A stretch of DNA of 42,805 nt from Vibrio genomosp. F10 str. ZF-129 (GTDB taxonomy: Bacteria > Pseudomonadota > Gammaproteobacteria > Enterobacterales > Vibrionaceae). Numbering within the stretch: position 1 is the first letter of the stretch; each line of letters opens with the position of its first letter. Positions 1 through 8,220 of the stretch are shown piece by piece. Location: positions 1 to 42,805 of the forward strand of contig NZ_AJYQ02000114.1 in NCBI RefSeq assembly GCF_000287055.2, given 5' to 3'. The position numbers and the translations under genes were made by a program. The notes under the pieces were generated by a model, which had not been told where the DNA came from, made no database searches, and saw only the letters and a list, made by a program, of their open reading frames with translations.

Positions 1-30
1 ATGCGGGTTCGATTCCCGCTGCACGCTCCA
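1..30 (+). tRNA. tRNA-Gly, 3' part only
   Basis: The window opens inside a tRNA gene. The T-arm GCGGGTTCGATTCCCGC and the acceptor end with CCA are visible and nearly identical to the complete tRNA-Gly that follows, so this is very probably a second tRNA-Gly of the same tandem cluster. The 5' part and the anticodon lie outside the window, so the isoacceptor cannot be read. Confidence 0.8.
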
Positions 31-46
31 ATCTCTTTCGCAAAAT

Positions 47-121
<75 letters not shown>

Positions 122-205
122 TATAGCTAAATTCCTGCTTTATTTTATAGTCCAAATTAAATCCAATTAAATTTTTGATCTGCACCAGATAGACTGGACA
201 CTTTG

Positions 206-1057
206 TTAAGCGACATATTGTTTTTCAAAGTTAACAGGGCTTAGGTACCCAAGTGCACTGTGCCTTCTTGTTCGGTTATAATCAACCTCGATGTATTCGA
301 AGAGTGCTTGACGCATCTCTTCTCGCGTCATTATCGGCTCGTATTGGACGGCTTCTACTTTCATCGAATGGAAGAAGCTCTCAACACAGGCGTTATCCCA
401 GCAATTTCCCTTCCTACTCATACTTTGTTTTAGCTTATGGGCTGTGATTAAGTCTCGATAGTCTTTTGAACAATATTGGCTACCTCTATCACTATGGATA
501 ATCACCCCTTCTGGCATGCCTCTACGGAACAGTGCCATTGATAGTGCATCACAGACCAAAGTAGCTGTCATTCTAGTGCTCATTGACCAACCAACTACTT
601 GCCGTGAGTACAGGTCGATAATCACCGCTAAATACATCCAGCCTTCGCTGGTCGCTAGGTAGGTGATATCTCCAGCCCATTTTTGGTTTGGTGCTGTCGC
701 ATTAAAATCTTGCTCAAGCAAGTTTAGAGCAACTGGAAGCTTATGCTTACTGTCGCTCGTACACTTAAACTTACGAGCGGCTTTCGCCACCAAGTTCTGT
801 CGCTTCATACTCGCCGCAATGGTTTTCACATCGTGTTTACTACCACTTTCTTCAAGTTCTTTTTGAATACGCCTTGCCCCATCACGTTCTTTTTTATCGT
901 CAAAGACCTCTCGAACTTTGCTATCAAGCAGCTTACGGTGCTCCTTGCGTTGAGTGACTTTATGGTGATTTTCAATCCAATAATAAAACCCACTTCGAGA
1001 AACCCCAAACACCTTAGCCATACGGATAACCCTATATCGCATCAGGTGTTCAAGCAT
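206..1057 (-). CDS. IS3-family transposase OrfB (catalytic, DDE)
   Basis: This is the catalytic part of an IS3 transposase, 283 aa when counted from the internal ATG. The RNase-H-fold integrase core is intact: the first Asp in WAGDITYLAT, the second in IIHSDRGSQY, and the Glu in NACVESFFHSMK. The N-terminal third is the HTH_21-like region (SRSGFYYWIEN). The same frame stays open upstream across the end of orfA, which fits synthesis mainly as an OrfAB fusion by -1 frameshifting rather than from its own start. It cuts and joins the IS ends via a circular intermediate, as known for the family. It has no role in the neighbouring defence genes beyond possible mobilisation or rearrangement. Confidence 0.95.
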   Translation of the reverse strand: MLEHLMRYRVIRMAKVFGVSRSGFYYWIENHHKVTQRKEHRKLLDSKVREVFDDKKERDGARRIQKELEESGSKHDVKTIAASMKRQNLVAKAARKFKCTSDSKHKLPVALNLLEQDFNATAPNQKWAGDITYLATSEGWMYLAVIIDLYSRQVVGWSMSTRMTATLVCDALSMALFRRGMPEGVIIHSDRGSQYCSKDYRDLITAHKLKQSMSRKGNCWDNACVESFFHSMKVEAVQYEPIMTREEMRQALFEYIEVDYNRTRRHSALGYLSPVNFEKQYVA

Positions 1058-1071
1058 GAACTCATAGCAAT

Positions 1072-1356
1072 CTACTTGAGATTTTTCGCGAAGTAGGTGG
1101 CGGCCTTTTTTACGATGTCTAACTCTTCGGCTTGCTCGGCTAATAATCGTTTGAGTTTGGCATTTTCAATTGCTAACTCTTTCTCTCTATCGCTGGTATT
1201 TGTGTCTTTTTTGACGGCTTTTCGCCACCCATAGATTTGAGATTCATATAACGATAGTTGTCTTGCCGCAGCAGCGACGCCCACTTTCTCGGCTAGTTTG
1301 AGTGCTTCTGCTTTAAATTCAGGAGCATGTTTAATTCTTGTTTTCTTAGTTGTCAT
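1072..1356 (-). CDS. IS3-family OrfA (DNA-binding)
   Basis: This 94-aa protein has the typical IS3 OrfA layout. A helix-turn-helix occupies roughly residues 10-45 (FKAEALKLAEKVGVAAAARQ, then the YGWRK recognition helix). A leucine-zipper-like coiled coil follows, rich in Glu, Leu and Lys (LAIENAKLKRLLAEQAEELD). It binds the IS ends and, when fused to OrfB by frameshifting, supplies end recognition to the full transposase. It starts 62 bp inside the right inverted repeat and ends shortly before orfB. Confidence 0.93.
   Translation of the reverse strand: MTTKKTRIKHAPEFKAEALKLAEKVGVAAAARQLSLYESQIYGWRKAVKKDTNTSDREKELAIENAKLKRLLAEQAEELDIVKKAATYFAKNLK
1105..1111 (-). promoter_or_regulatory. -1 programmed frameshift heptamer of the IS
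   Basis: On the minus strand the sequence is A AAA AAG in the orfA reading frame (codons AAA AAG for Lys-Lys near the OrfA C-terminus). This is the classical slippery heptamer of IS3 elements. A -1 slip enters the orfB frame, which is open from here, and so yields the OrfAB transposase. Confidence 0.85.
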
Positions 1357-1430
1357 TGTTCACCTCGTTAGTGATTGTACTCACTTAACTCAGTGTCCAA
1401 AACTATTGGTGCGGATCACTCTTTACCATG

Positions 1431-1464
1431 CCTCTCAACAACGACACATCGTTCACTAGAGAGG
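1431..1464 (+). promoter_or_regulatory. Hairpin covering the ribosome binding site of the 328-aa gene
   Basis: CCTCTC (1431-1436) pairs with GAGAGG (1459-1464), and inside it AACGA (1440-1444) pairs with TCGTT (1449-1453) around a 4-nt loop. The right arm GAGAGG is also the Shine-Dalgarno sequence, 7 nt before the ATG at 1472. If it folds in mRNA it would hide the RBS. It lies just outside the IS right end, so read-through transcripts from outside could be translationally silenced. The structure is seen; the function is inferred. Confidence 0.45.
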
Positions 1465-1471
1465 TAATACT

Positions 1472-2458
1472 ATGTGCAAGCAAGCGAGCTACAGCAAATA
1501 TCAAAAACGTGCGATCAAATTTCTTAATGATCTACTCGGCACTCATACGCCTTTCTCATACGAGCGAACACAAACTAATCATCTAAAGGTGTTAATAGAC
1601 GGTGTCTCCAAGCCTATCTACACCGGTTCGACGCCATCTGATTGCAAATCAATAAACAACTTTATGGCCGAAGTGAAGAGAGAAATTCGCTTAGCTAAAA
1701 TGGATGATGAAAAAGAGTTAGATAATGAAGATCAAACTCCAGTTAAAAAGCCATTTGCCTTAGATTCAAACGATAAGCTAATTGACACCTGTATTAAGTC
1801 TCTGCGTGTAAGAATTCCAACCATGAAAACACAGGAAGAAGTACGCGTGCTTGGGGAGCTTGATGTGAGTTGTGTAAAACCATTAAGAATAGATGCAGTA
1901 AAACATGCCATCTCTATTGCACTGCAAAAAAGAAAGCAGGGCGGTTACATCAAACCAAAAGAAATGAAAGGGATTGAGTCAGCTATTTTAAAGCATGTGA
2001 ACTTTATGTTGCCCACACCCGCTTATTACTCTGAACTGCTCCAAGGCAAAGAGAAGTATGTGAAAACAGAGCGAGAGTATTCCAATGTTGAGCAAGATAC
2101 TTACCCGGCAAGTAAAGAACAAAGCCTAATCAGCGCTCCTGAACTATTACTCAAAGATACACAACAAGAGCAGCCGATCCTTAAAACCATGTTGCATGGT
2201 AATTGCGTGCCCGCAGTTTCGAAGATTGAGCCAGTGAAAGAAACCAAAAACTCCGCTCAGCAATTGGCTGTAATGAATAGTACAGACCGAGTGAGCCTAT
2301 TACGTGGTCTAAACAAGTCACAAGCGTTAACTCTAATTGATGATATCAACCAGGCGTTAGCATTAAACCGAGAGCAGGATATTGAAAGCGTCATCTCGTT
2401 AATTCGCGATAAAGATCTACCTCTAGAGGCGATCATTTCACGAATGGAAGCGGCTTAG
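1472..2458 (+). CDS. Hypothetical 328-aa protein
   Basis: I do not recognise this gene. The ATG at 1472 follows a good RBS (GAGAGGT). The first 75 residues contain HLKVLIDG and TPSDCKSINN, which loosely resemble the small alpha/beta fold of HicA-like proteins, followed by a basic helix. The middle is charged and mostly helical, with an acidic stretch (KMDDEKELDNEDQ). The C-terminal 60 residues (STDRVSLLRGLNKSQALTLIDDIN) look like a compact helical domain. There is no signal peptide or membrane segment. It sits between the intact IS3 element and a relic IS3 end, so it may be cargo brought in or trapped by these elements. The function is unknown. Confidence 0.75.
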   Translation: MCKQASYSKYQKRAIKFLNDLLGTHTPFSYERTQTNHLKVLIDGVSKPIYTGSTPSDCKSINNFMAEVKREIRLAKMDDEKELDNEDQTPVKKPFALDSNDKLIDTCIKSLRVRIPTMKTQEEVRVLGELDVSCVKPLRIDAVKHAISIALQKRKQGGYIKPKEMKGIESAILKHVNFMLPTPAYYSELLQGKEKYVKTEREYSNVEQDTYPASKEQSLISAPELLLKDTQQEQPILKTMLHGNCVPAVSKIEPVKETKNSAQQLAVMNSTDRVSLLRGLNKSQALTLIDDINQALALNREQDIESVISLIRDKDLPLEAIISRMEAA

Positions 2459-2510
2459 GGAACGAGACCAGCATTATTATCGCGGACTTAAGACAATGGT
2501 CATCAAAATT

Positions 2511-2573
2511 GTTCATTCAAGTCTGAATTGGGTGATCTCACTTACGTCAGTGTCTAAACGGTTGACGCGGAGC
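2511..2573 (+). repeat. Relic of an IS3-type right end
   Basis: The stretch CTCACTTACGTCAGTGTCTA and the following GACGCGGAGCA align with the right end of the intact IS (CTCACTTAACTCAGTGTCCA, then GGTGCGGATCA). Similarity continues leftwards to TTGTTCA. It has the same orientation as the intact right end and no transposase attached. It looks like the degenerate terminus of a second, related IS, which would bracket the 328-aa gene. Confidence 0.6.
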
Positions 2574-2714
2574 ACCCGTTCGTAAGCTTGTGAACATTAT
2601 CTTTGCATAAACTTTAACTACGCTATGTCACCGTTATTGGAAGCAATCGTAGGTGACAAGATTAAATGTTATTACCGATTACTATGAATACCTTAACTGG
2701 GTTTCCTACCGATC

Positions 2715-2945
2715 ATGAACATGGAGACACGATATGAACTCGGGAAGTTGAACTGTTTTCTATGGTCTGATTTTTTTGTTGCCGTTGTAACTATCTACAT
2801 CAAACCGGCAGTACTCACTTATGTAGTTGGAGGTGCAATACTTTTGGCCGCAATACCATTTTTACTCGCTATTGCTGTTGGAATGGTAGCTTGGTATGGA
2901 GCTGTAGCGCTGCTAATACTTCTCTTTGTTTTCGTTGCTAGTTAA
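2715..2945 (+). CDS. Small putative membrane protein
   Basis: This 76-aa ORF has a hydrophilic N-terminus of about 15 residues and then at least two hydrophobic segments, around residues 18-40 (FFVAVVTIYI to VLTYVVGG) and 41-75 (AILLAAIPFLLAIAVG to LLILLFVFVAS). No clear Shine-Dalgarno precedes 2715 or the in-frame ATG at 2721, and an out-of-frame ATG with a better RBS (GGAGACACGAT) overlaps it, so the start is uncertain. It follows the IS relic and precedes the promoter region of the Zorya-like operon. It could be a leftover cargo gene or a chance hydrophobic ORF. Confidence 0.4.
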   Translation: MNMETRYELGKLNCFLWSDFFVAVVTIYIKPAVLTYVVGGAILLAAIPFLLAIAVGMVAWYGAVALLILLFVFVAS

Positions 2946-3050
2946 CGTCAACCAAATAATCTATTGGCTGCATGTTTAGTTGACAATGTTTGAGATGTTT
3001 AAGCATCAACATTGAGACTGGCTAAGGCGATACCATTTGAGACTTCATTA

Positions 3051-3069
3051 TGGAATATCTGATATTCCA
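3051..3069 (+). promoter_or_regulatory. Perfect palindrome, candidate operator of the Zorya-like operon
   Basis: TGGAATATC and GATATTCCA are perfect 9-bp inverted arms around a single T. The site lies about 60 bp before the ribbon-helix-helix gene, close to a possible -10 element (TATATT near 3090), so it is well placed as an operator. Ribbon-helix-helix dimers typically bind short palindromes, which makes autoregulation by the next gene likely. Half-site-like copies recur before hsdR and downstream of druE. Confidence 0.5.
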
Positions 3070-3129
3070 AAATGAATCGCTAGAAGCACTATATTGCACC
3101 ACATAGCACCATTGTATTGAAAGGTAGAG

Positions 3130-3297
3130 ATGAGTAAGCCCCGTATCACAATACGCTTCGACGAAGAAGTATATGAATTAGTTCAAACCCAAGCAGAAGA
3201 GCAAGATCGAAGTATCAACTGGGTAGTGAACAACTTATTGCAACAAGCACTGAAGAACAATAGTGATGAGATTAGTTTAATCGATCCCTCAAATTAA
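3130..3297 (+). CDS. Ribbon-helix-helix (Arc-type) DNA-binding protein
   Basis: This 55-aa protein starts at ATG 3130 after AAAGGTAGAG. The sequence PRITIRFDEEVYELV gives the short N-terminal beta strand and first helix of an Arc/MetJ fold, and the DRSINWVVNNLLQQAL segment gives the second helix, ending in an acidic tail. Such proteins bind operators as dimers through the beta strand (here ITIRF). It stands first in the gene train, 38 bp before the 116-aa gene, with a perfect palindrome upstream. It is therefore the likely repressor of the Zorya-like operon and of itself. An antitoxin role is possible, but the next gene does not look like a known toxin. Confidence 0.75.
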   Translation: MSKPRITIRFDEEVYELVQTQAEEQDRSINWVVNNLLQQALKNNSDEISLIDPSN

Positions 3298-3335
3298 TTG
3301 TCTATTTATATTCGACTCGTGTTGAAGGTAAAAAA

Positions 3336-3686
3336 ATGTATACCGTAGAGCAATTTGTAGACCGAATAACTACTATTAATCGAGCTTGGAAGATTGCCCA
3401 GCAAGATGAAAACTTAGTTATAAAAAATCAATTGTCGGAAAGACTTAAGTTACAAAAAGCAAATTGGCAACTCGAGTTTTTGAGAGCTTACCCTAACAAG
3501 GTATGGCTTAAACCCGATCACGAAATAGAAGCTAGTGAAGAAGTGTATAGCGTCCGTTTCGGCGATGAAACAGTATTAACATCGGATGGCGATGCTAAGT
3601 GGAATGCAGAACACTTACCGGCACGCATTGCAAAAGAACACTTAACTGAAGTAGAGCTCACTAGAGCATTACACCCTAAATATTAA
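3336..3686 (+). CDS. Unknown 116-aa protein heading the Zorya-like genes
   Basis: ATG 3336 has a good RBS (GAAGGT). The protein is soluble and mostly helical in its first half (QFVDRITTINRAWKIAQQDE, then a charged helix with LKLQKANWQLEFLRAYP). The C-terminal half is probably beta-rich (EVYSVRFGDETVLTSDGDAK), then a helix. I see no nuclease, kinase or DNA-binding signature. It lies 21 bp before the first ZorA gene and 38 bp after the ribbon-helix-helix gene, so it is probably part of the system. Possible roles are an adaptor for the motor tail or a regulator. It is not a known Zorya component that I can name. Confidence 0.72.
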   Translation: MYTVEQFVDRITTINRAWKIAQQDENLVIKNQLSERLKLQKANWQLEFLRAYPNKVWLKPDHEIEASEEVYSVRFGDETVLTSDGDAKWNAEHLPARIAKEHLTEVELTRALHPKY

Positions 3687-3707
3687 TCTTCAATGTAGAT
3701 AATTTAA

Positions 3708-6152
3708 ATGACATTAATAGACGTAACTTTTTATACTTTGATAGCTTTACTTTTAGGTGTTTCTGGCTATAAATTATACAAAATCAGAGGCGGATATAGC
3801 CAAATTCTAACGGAATTCGAAGCCTCTTGTATGACGATAAAGGGTTCTGCTTCGACAAGAATCGATCAACTAGACAATACAGCTCAAAAGTTAGCGTATA
3901 AATTGTGCGTTCTTGAGTCTAAAAAAAATGGGCAGTTCGCAGCGGTAAAGTATGACCGTGTATTAATAAAGAAACCACTTGAGCAAGCAGTACCACTCGC
4001 AAGCCTCACTGACCTAAAGTCCGTTCCTGCCATGCTAACAACATTGGGTATTTTGGGTACATTTACTGGCATCAGCGTTGGTTTATATGAATTAGGCAGT
4101 GGTTGGGATGAAGTATCGCAACTCGCTAATCAAGCAAAAAAACTCCTAGCGGGTATGAAAACAGCCTTCTTTACTTCGATAGCGGGTATGGGAGCAAGTG
4201 GCATCATTATGCTCTGTCTCACGCTAGTGCAATCAAAGTTTAACAAAATGAGACAAGAGTCAATTGCTAGACTAGAAGGGCATGTACAGACCACCTCTCC
4301 AAATGAGCTTCTCCATAGTATCTTAGATCAAGCAAAATCATCTGAATCGGTACAAACTGATTTTACGGAGCTGACTCAAGCACTTCTAGCAATAACTGAA
4401 AAACCAGATGCTATAACCGCAACCGAGTTTGAAGCAATATCTCAGCGAATTAGCGCAGGTGTTGAAAACAAAATTAATGCTTTAGAGTCAACCGTTGAAA
4501 ATAAATTGGTGTCATTAGAAAAGGCTCAAACTAACTCAATAAATCAGATTCCAAAAGAGCTGAGTGCTCAGCTTAATTCTCTAGTTACGCAACCTATAAA
4601 TAGTCAATTAATGGGTATGGGTAGAGAACTTGAACAATCTAACAGTGCATTGACTACTATCGCTCAAATGATGGAAGAACAACACGAAAGTTTACAGTCC
4701 GAAATTCAAGTACCGACATTAGAAGACATAAAGCAAGTATTGGTTGAAGTTACAGAACCTTTAGTAACGGTTACGAATAAGTCAAATGGCGTACTGAGTT
4801 CGATTGCAGCATCTACATTCGAAAGTAATCAGCATTTAGTGGACGCAACTTCGGGCATCAACAAGGTCGATCATGGCCTAGAACAATTGGTTCTACAAAC
4901 TTCAACAACCAACATGACGTTAGACAGCATCAAATCAACGGCAATTGAAGCGCAAGAGAACGTACAAAAATCACTTATTACAATTGATAAAAATACGGCA
5001 CAAGTAACTGATGTAGTTAGTGGAATAAAAGCGGTATCGCATGGCATTGTAGAACTCTCTAAATCCCGTGATAAAGAGTTTGACGTTCTGGTATATGCAA
5101 TGCGTGAACAAATAGTTAAACCTATTACTGCTGAGCTTAGTCAAACGAATAAAGTGGTACACGAGTTCGCACAGGTGAGTGATAAGTTAAATAATAGTGT
5201 GGCGAAAACTGTTGAAGAGATGGCAAAAGCAACGAGCACCATTGAGAACTTTGAGCAGGAAACATTAGCTAAATTGAATGACTTTGCAGGGTCAATGGAC
5301 AAGTCCTTAAATGAGTTCGCAGTGAATAGTACTAAAGCGCTCAATTCGATTACTTCCGAAGTACAAGGCATTGTTAAGCTAGGAAATGAATCCATTAAAG
5401 AACAAACCCAAGCATTTAGTTCAATGGTTTCAGATTCAGAAATTATCTTTAAAGACCAGGCAGCTACGCTATCCAATGTAGGTAAAGAGTCTGCATCATT
5501 AATGAGTTCAGCCAAGCATGAGTTGGTTGAAGGACTTGGTGATATTGATAATAAAGTATTAGGTATGTCTAGAACGATTCAAACAGAATTGGCGACGTTC
5601 AGAGATGAATACCAACAGAACTTAACTACGTACTTTGAAGAACAAAATAATGCTCTTGAGAAATCATTAGAGAGTCAAAAAGATGGATTAAATCAAGTCG
5701 TACAAAACTTTGCTGGAGTATTTAAAGAAGAGTATGACAAACGTAGCCAGTTAATTACTGATCTAAATACTCAATACGCACAGTTGGTAGATTCGACAAC
5801 TCGCATTCAATCGATGGCGAAAGCGATAGGTTTAGACCGTGCAAATTCATTGAGCGAGTTGCAATTACATGAACAAACGTTAGGCCGCCAGGTTCGCGAA
5901 TTGAATACGTCGTTCACTAAAGCATCGGAAGAATTCATTAAGGTCGCAGCAAATATGAAGCCAGAAATGGATGATTACTTTACGCGAGCGAATAAAGGTG
6001 TAGCAGAGTACTTTACTTCGTTTGATGAAGTATCTTCAAGAATATATACCCGACTTGATCGAGCTGCTGAACTCTTTATTACAGCAAAAGAGGAAGCGGA
6101 TGAAGCTGCCTTGTTGGCAGAAAAAGAGAGATCGGTTGTTGAGGTTAACTAA
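3708..6152 (+). CDS. zorA: ZorA-like MotA/TolQ/ExbB channel with long coiled-coil tail (first motor)
   Basis: This 814-aa inner-membrane motor protein has hydrophobic segments near residues 4-24, 105-128 (VPAMLTTLGILGTFTGISVG) and 150-174 (KTAFFTSIAGMGASGIIM), the MotA/ExbB channel core. Residues 180-790 are a long heptad-rich, Ser/Thr/Gln/Glu-rich tail with almost no Pro or Cys, expected to form a cytoplasmic coiled coil. In Zorya, ZorA pentamers surround a ZorB dimer, use ion flow, and carry such a tail to pass the signal to effectors. It ends with TAATG, overlapping the ATG of the following OmpA-type gene by one base. Its tail is about 200 residues longer than that of the second ZorA in this operon. 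The RBS is weak. Confidence 0.87.
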   Translation: MTLIDVTFYTLIALLLGVSGYKLYKIRGGYSQILTEFEASCMTIKGSASTRIDQLDNTAQKLAYKLCVLESKKNGQFAAVKYDRVLIKKPLEQAVPLASLTDLKSVPAMLTTLGILGTFTGISVGLYELGSGWDEVSQLANQAKKLLAGMKTAFFTSIAGMGASGIIMLCLTLVQSKFNKMRQESIARLEGHVQTTSPNELLHSILDQAKSSESVQTDFTELTQALLAITEKPDAITATEFEAISQRISAGVENKINALESTVENKLVSLEKAQTNSINQIPKELSAQLNSLVTQPINSQLMGMGRELEQSNSALTTIAQMMEEQHESLQSEIQVPTLEDIKQVLVEVTEPLVTVTNKSNGVLSSIAASTFESNQHLVDATSGINKVDHGLEQLVLQTSTTNMTLDSIKSTAIEAQENVQKSLITIDKNTAQVTDVVSGIKAVSHGIVELSKSRDKEFDVLVYAMREQIVKPITAELSQTNKVVHEFAQVSDKLNNSVAKTVEEMAKATSTIENFEQETLAKLNDFAGSMDKSLNEFAVNSTKALNSITSEVQGIVKLGNESIKEQTQAFSSMVSDSEIIFKDQAATLSNVGKESASLMSSAKHELVEGLGDIDNKVLGMSRTIQTELATFRDEYQQNLTTYFEEQNNALEKSLESQKDGLNQVVQNFAGVFKEEYDKRSQLITDLNTQYAQLVDSTTRIQSMAKAIGLDRANSLSELQLHEQTLGRQVRELNTSFTKASEEFIKVAANMKPEMDDYFTRANKGVAEYFTSFDEVSSRIYTRLDRAAELFITAKEEADEAALLAEKERSVVEVN

Positions 6153-6805
6153 TGCAAATGTCAAATAGTATTCCAGACACGGATGAAATTGACCAGACAG
6201 GAACTTGGTTATCTATCAGTGATTTAATGGCTGGCATTCTTATGGTGTTTACGTTGCTATTAATAGCAACGTTAGCACAACTACTTGACTACGAGGAGCA
6301 GTCGAGGAATAACCGAGTCATCATAATTGAAGGACTTCAAGAAGGCTTAGAAAAAGCAGGGATTGAATCTCGAATTGATCCTTTGACTGGAAGTCTTTCA
6401 TTAACTGAAGGACTAGAGTTTGATGCAGGACAATACAGCTTAAAACCAAAAGGCAAAGAGTTTCTTGATAAGCTAATCCCAATCTATAGTCAGGTGATAT
6501 TCCAGTCACAAGATATCTCCGAAGAAGTACTTCATTTAGTAATAGAAGGACATGCAGATAAGAGTGAAGTTAAAGGTCGAGGCTTATCTTTAAGTGTAAG
6601 ACGCTCGGAAGCAGTAATTAACCATCTTGATTCGATGATCTTTCATTACAGAGGGCAATTTCTCAATAAGATCTTACCAGCAGGTAGGGGAAACCTTGAT
6701 GCGGATTCAAGTCTAGAGCCTGAAGAGAATAGAAAAGTAGTGTTCCGATTCGAGTTTCAAAGTCATGACCTGAAAGAACTTATTACGTCTGAGGTAACTA
6801 AGTAA
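6152..6805 (+). CDS. zorB: ZorB-like OmpA/MotB stator (first motor)
   Basis: This 217-aa protein has one transmembrane helix at about residues 21-45 (SISDLMAGILMVFTLLLIAT), with Asp24 at its start. In MotB and ZorB this is the position of the ion-binding aspartate. A short linker leads to an OmpA-type peptidoglycan-binding domain, with EGHAD at 132-136, arginines at 150-151 and NRKVVFRF at 193-200. It pairs with the upstream ZorA-like protein (one-base TAATG overlap) and would anchor the motor to the cell wall. It is shorter than, and clearly different from, the two later ZorB paralogues, and it lacks their Cys pair. Its stop overlaps the start of the EH-signature gene. Confidence 0.87.
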   Translation: MQMSNSIPDTDEIDQTGTWLSISDLMAGILMVFTLLLIATLAQLLDYEEQSRNNRVIIIEGLQEGLEKAGIESRIDPLTGSLSLTEGLEFDAGQYSLKPKGKEFLDKLIPIYSQVIFQSQDISEEVLHLVIEGHADKSEVKGRGLSLSVRRSEAVINHLDSMIFHYRGQFLNKILPAGRGNLDADSSLEPEENRKVVFRFEFQSHDLKELITSEVTK

Positions 6806-8220
6806 TGAGTCATAAATCACCTTGGTTCCCAACACCAGCATTACCTGAAAGGCTAGCCATTCAAAACGTAACACCACCATTAGGTGGAATAAGAAATGAA
6901 GGTGATAAAAAACTAAATACCTTTAGTGATAAGACCTTATTTGAGTTATTAGAGCGCCTCAAACTCCAAGGCGAGTTGAGAGATATTGAATGGATGATAA
7001 TCTTCACGCGAGATGAAGAGTTTAAAGCGATGTCAGCTAATGATTTATTAAATGCAACGAAGCTAATATGGACGCATCTATTAAAAAGTGGTCGTTTACT
7101 TAATCGAACGCTGAATCGGTTGATGCAAGGCCAGGATAGAGGGTATCTATCAATGGCGTCTTCACTTGTTGGCAGTATGCCATCGAATGTCTCACAAATT
7201 GGTTCAATAAAAGATAAGCAGCGCTTTGCTTGGGTAAAGGCTGTAACTACCGATGATTACCTAACATGTGCCCGAATATGCATGAATAGAGGGTGCTCAA
7301 TACACGATTTTGTAGAGTTACTCGGTTTTTCTGTTACGGGGGAATACTTAAATAAAGTGGTAAACCTCGCGGCTAATGTTTTACCGACCTCTCCTGATGA
7401 AAAGCAACTTAAATGGTGGCTAGCTTGTCAGAGAAAAATGAGCCGAGATATGACTCTTGAGCAATTAGAGGTTCTACTAGTTAAAACTACCTATGTAGAA
7501 AGCGGAACGCAGTTTGATAACTGGTTGAATGAGCATTGTTTACCCGACTCAATTGACACCTATTGGTATTCGTTATCAACAGATTCACAGAAAAAACTAA
7601 AGAGTTTTTATAATGTAATTGACTATCAATCTGTAGATTTCCTATTTAAAAAATTAAGTGAAACGTCTATTGATCCTAGCTTACATCCAACGCCGGCAAA
7701 AAACTTGCGTATGCGTACCGAGTTTTGGGCTTCTTATAGTGAATCATTTCATAGAGTTAGATTTCTATTAACTCAGCGTTCTTTTAACCTTCTTAAAACC
7801 ACTTGTGACCTGGAACGGGTAACCTTAATGCCAAGTTCAGTGGTTAATGATGTAAGTGAAATATGTATCTTTGATATAGAAAATTACTTACTAATTGAGC
7901 GCTTTCGAGGATCTGATATCGATTTGGGTGTTTTTCATAAAACAGAGCAGTTAGAGAGTTTCTTGTTTAACTCTGAAACATTAGATGCGCATGACATAGA
8001 CAAGCTAAAGCCAAATTGGATTCATGATCATAGGGACTATTGGCAATGGCGTTTGGTTAGTTTTTTAAAACAGTTAAATATTACTAGCAATAACGGGAAG
8101 TCTAGGTGGGCAAGGACACTTAGAATTGAGGAAAAAGAACAAGTTAATATGATGCTTCAACGGCGTTATGGTAACACTTTAGACAAACGAAAATACTTTA
8201 AAACAAGTGTGAGAAATTAA
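6805..8220 (+). CDS. zorC: ZorC-like EH-signature protein (first triad)
   Basis: This 471-aa soluble protein has no membrane segment. The C-terminal part resembles the EH-signature domain known from operons with MotA/OmpA pairs (ZorC). It contains FWASY at 307-311, a Cys-Phe strand leading to YLLIE with Glu365, and His407/His409 before YWQWR at 412-416. The same series of motifs occurs in the 331-aa protein later in the operon. The N-terminal 300 residues are helical and unrecognised. ZorC is a DNA-binding effector-side component in type I Zorya. Here it sits third after channel and stator, with one-base overlaps on both sides. The assignment rests on motif spacing and context, as overall similarity cannot be measured here. 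Confidence 0.68.
   Translation: MSHKSPWFPTPALPERLAIQNVTPPLGGIRNEGDKKLNTFSDKTLFELLERLKLQGELRDIEWMIIFTRDEEFKAMSANDLLNATKLIWTHLLKSGRLLNRTLNRLMQGQDRGYLSMASSLVGSMPSNVSQIGSIKDKQRFAWVKAVTTDDYLTCARICMNRGCSIHDFVELLGFSVTGEYLNKVVNLAANVLPTSPDEKQLKWWLACQRKMSRDMTLEQLEVLLVKTTYVESGTQFDNWLNEHCLPDSIDTYWYSLSTDSQKKLKSFYNVIDYQSVDFLFKKLSETSIDPSLHPTPAKNLRMRTEFWASYSESFHRVRFLLTQRSFNLLKTTCDLERVTLMPSSVVNDVSEICIFDIENYLLIERFRGSDIDLGVFHKTEQLESFLFNSETLDAHDIDKLKPNWIHDHRDYWQWRLVSFLKQLNITSNNGKSRWARTLRIEEKEQVNMMLQRRYGNTLDKRKYFKTSVRN

Larger units (their letters stand above)
176..1418 (-). mobile_element. Intact IS3-group insertion sequence
   Basis: The element is bounded by imperfect inverted repeats that begin TGATCTGCACCA on the left (from 176) and TGATCCGCACCA on the complementary strand at the right (ending at 1418), both continuing to a shared GGACACT. 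It holds orfA and orfB on the minus strand in the usual IS3 arrangement. The IR sequence and the DDE motifs of OrfB place it in the IS3 family, IS3 group. No 3- or 4-bp target duplication is obvious: TTT lies on the left and CTC on the right. This may mean that flanking DNA was lost or rearranged after insertion. The reading frames are intact, so it may still be active. Confidence 0.92.

Noticed and set aside
743..1096. 117-aa forward ORF inside the IS
   Set aside because: It lies opposite the intact transposase and has no coding signature.
5141..5515. 124-aa reverse ORF inside the first zorA
   Set aside because: It is a shadow of the coiled-coil tail codons, with low-complexity content and no start signal.
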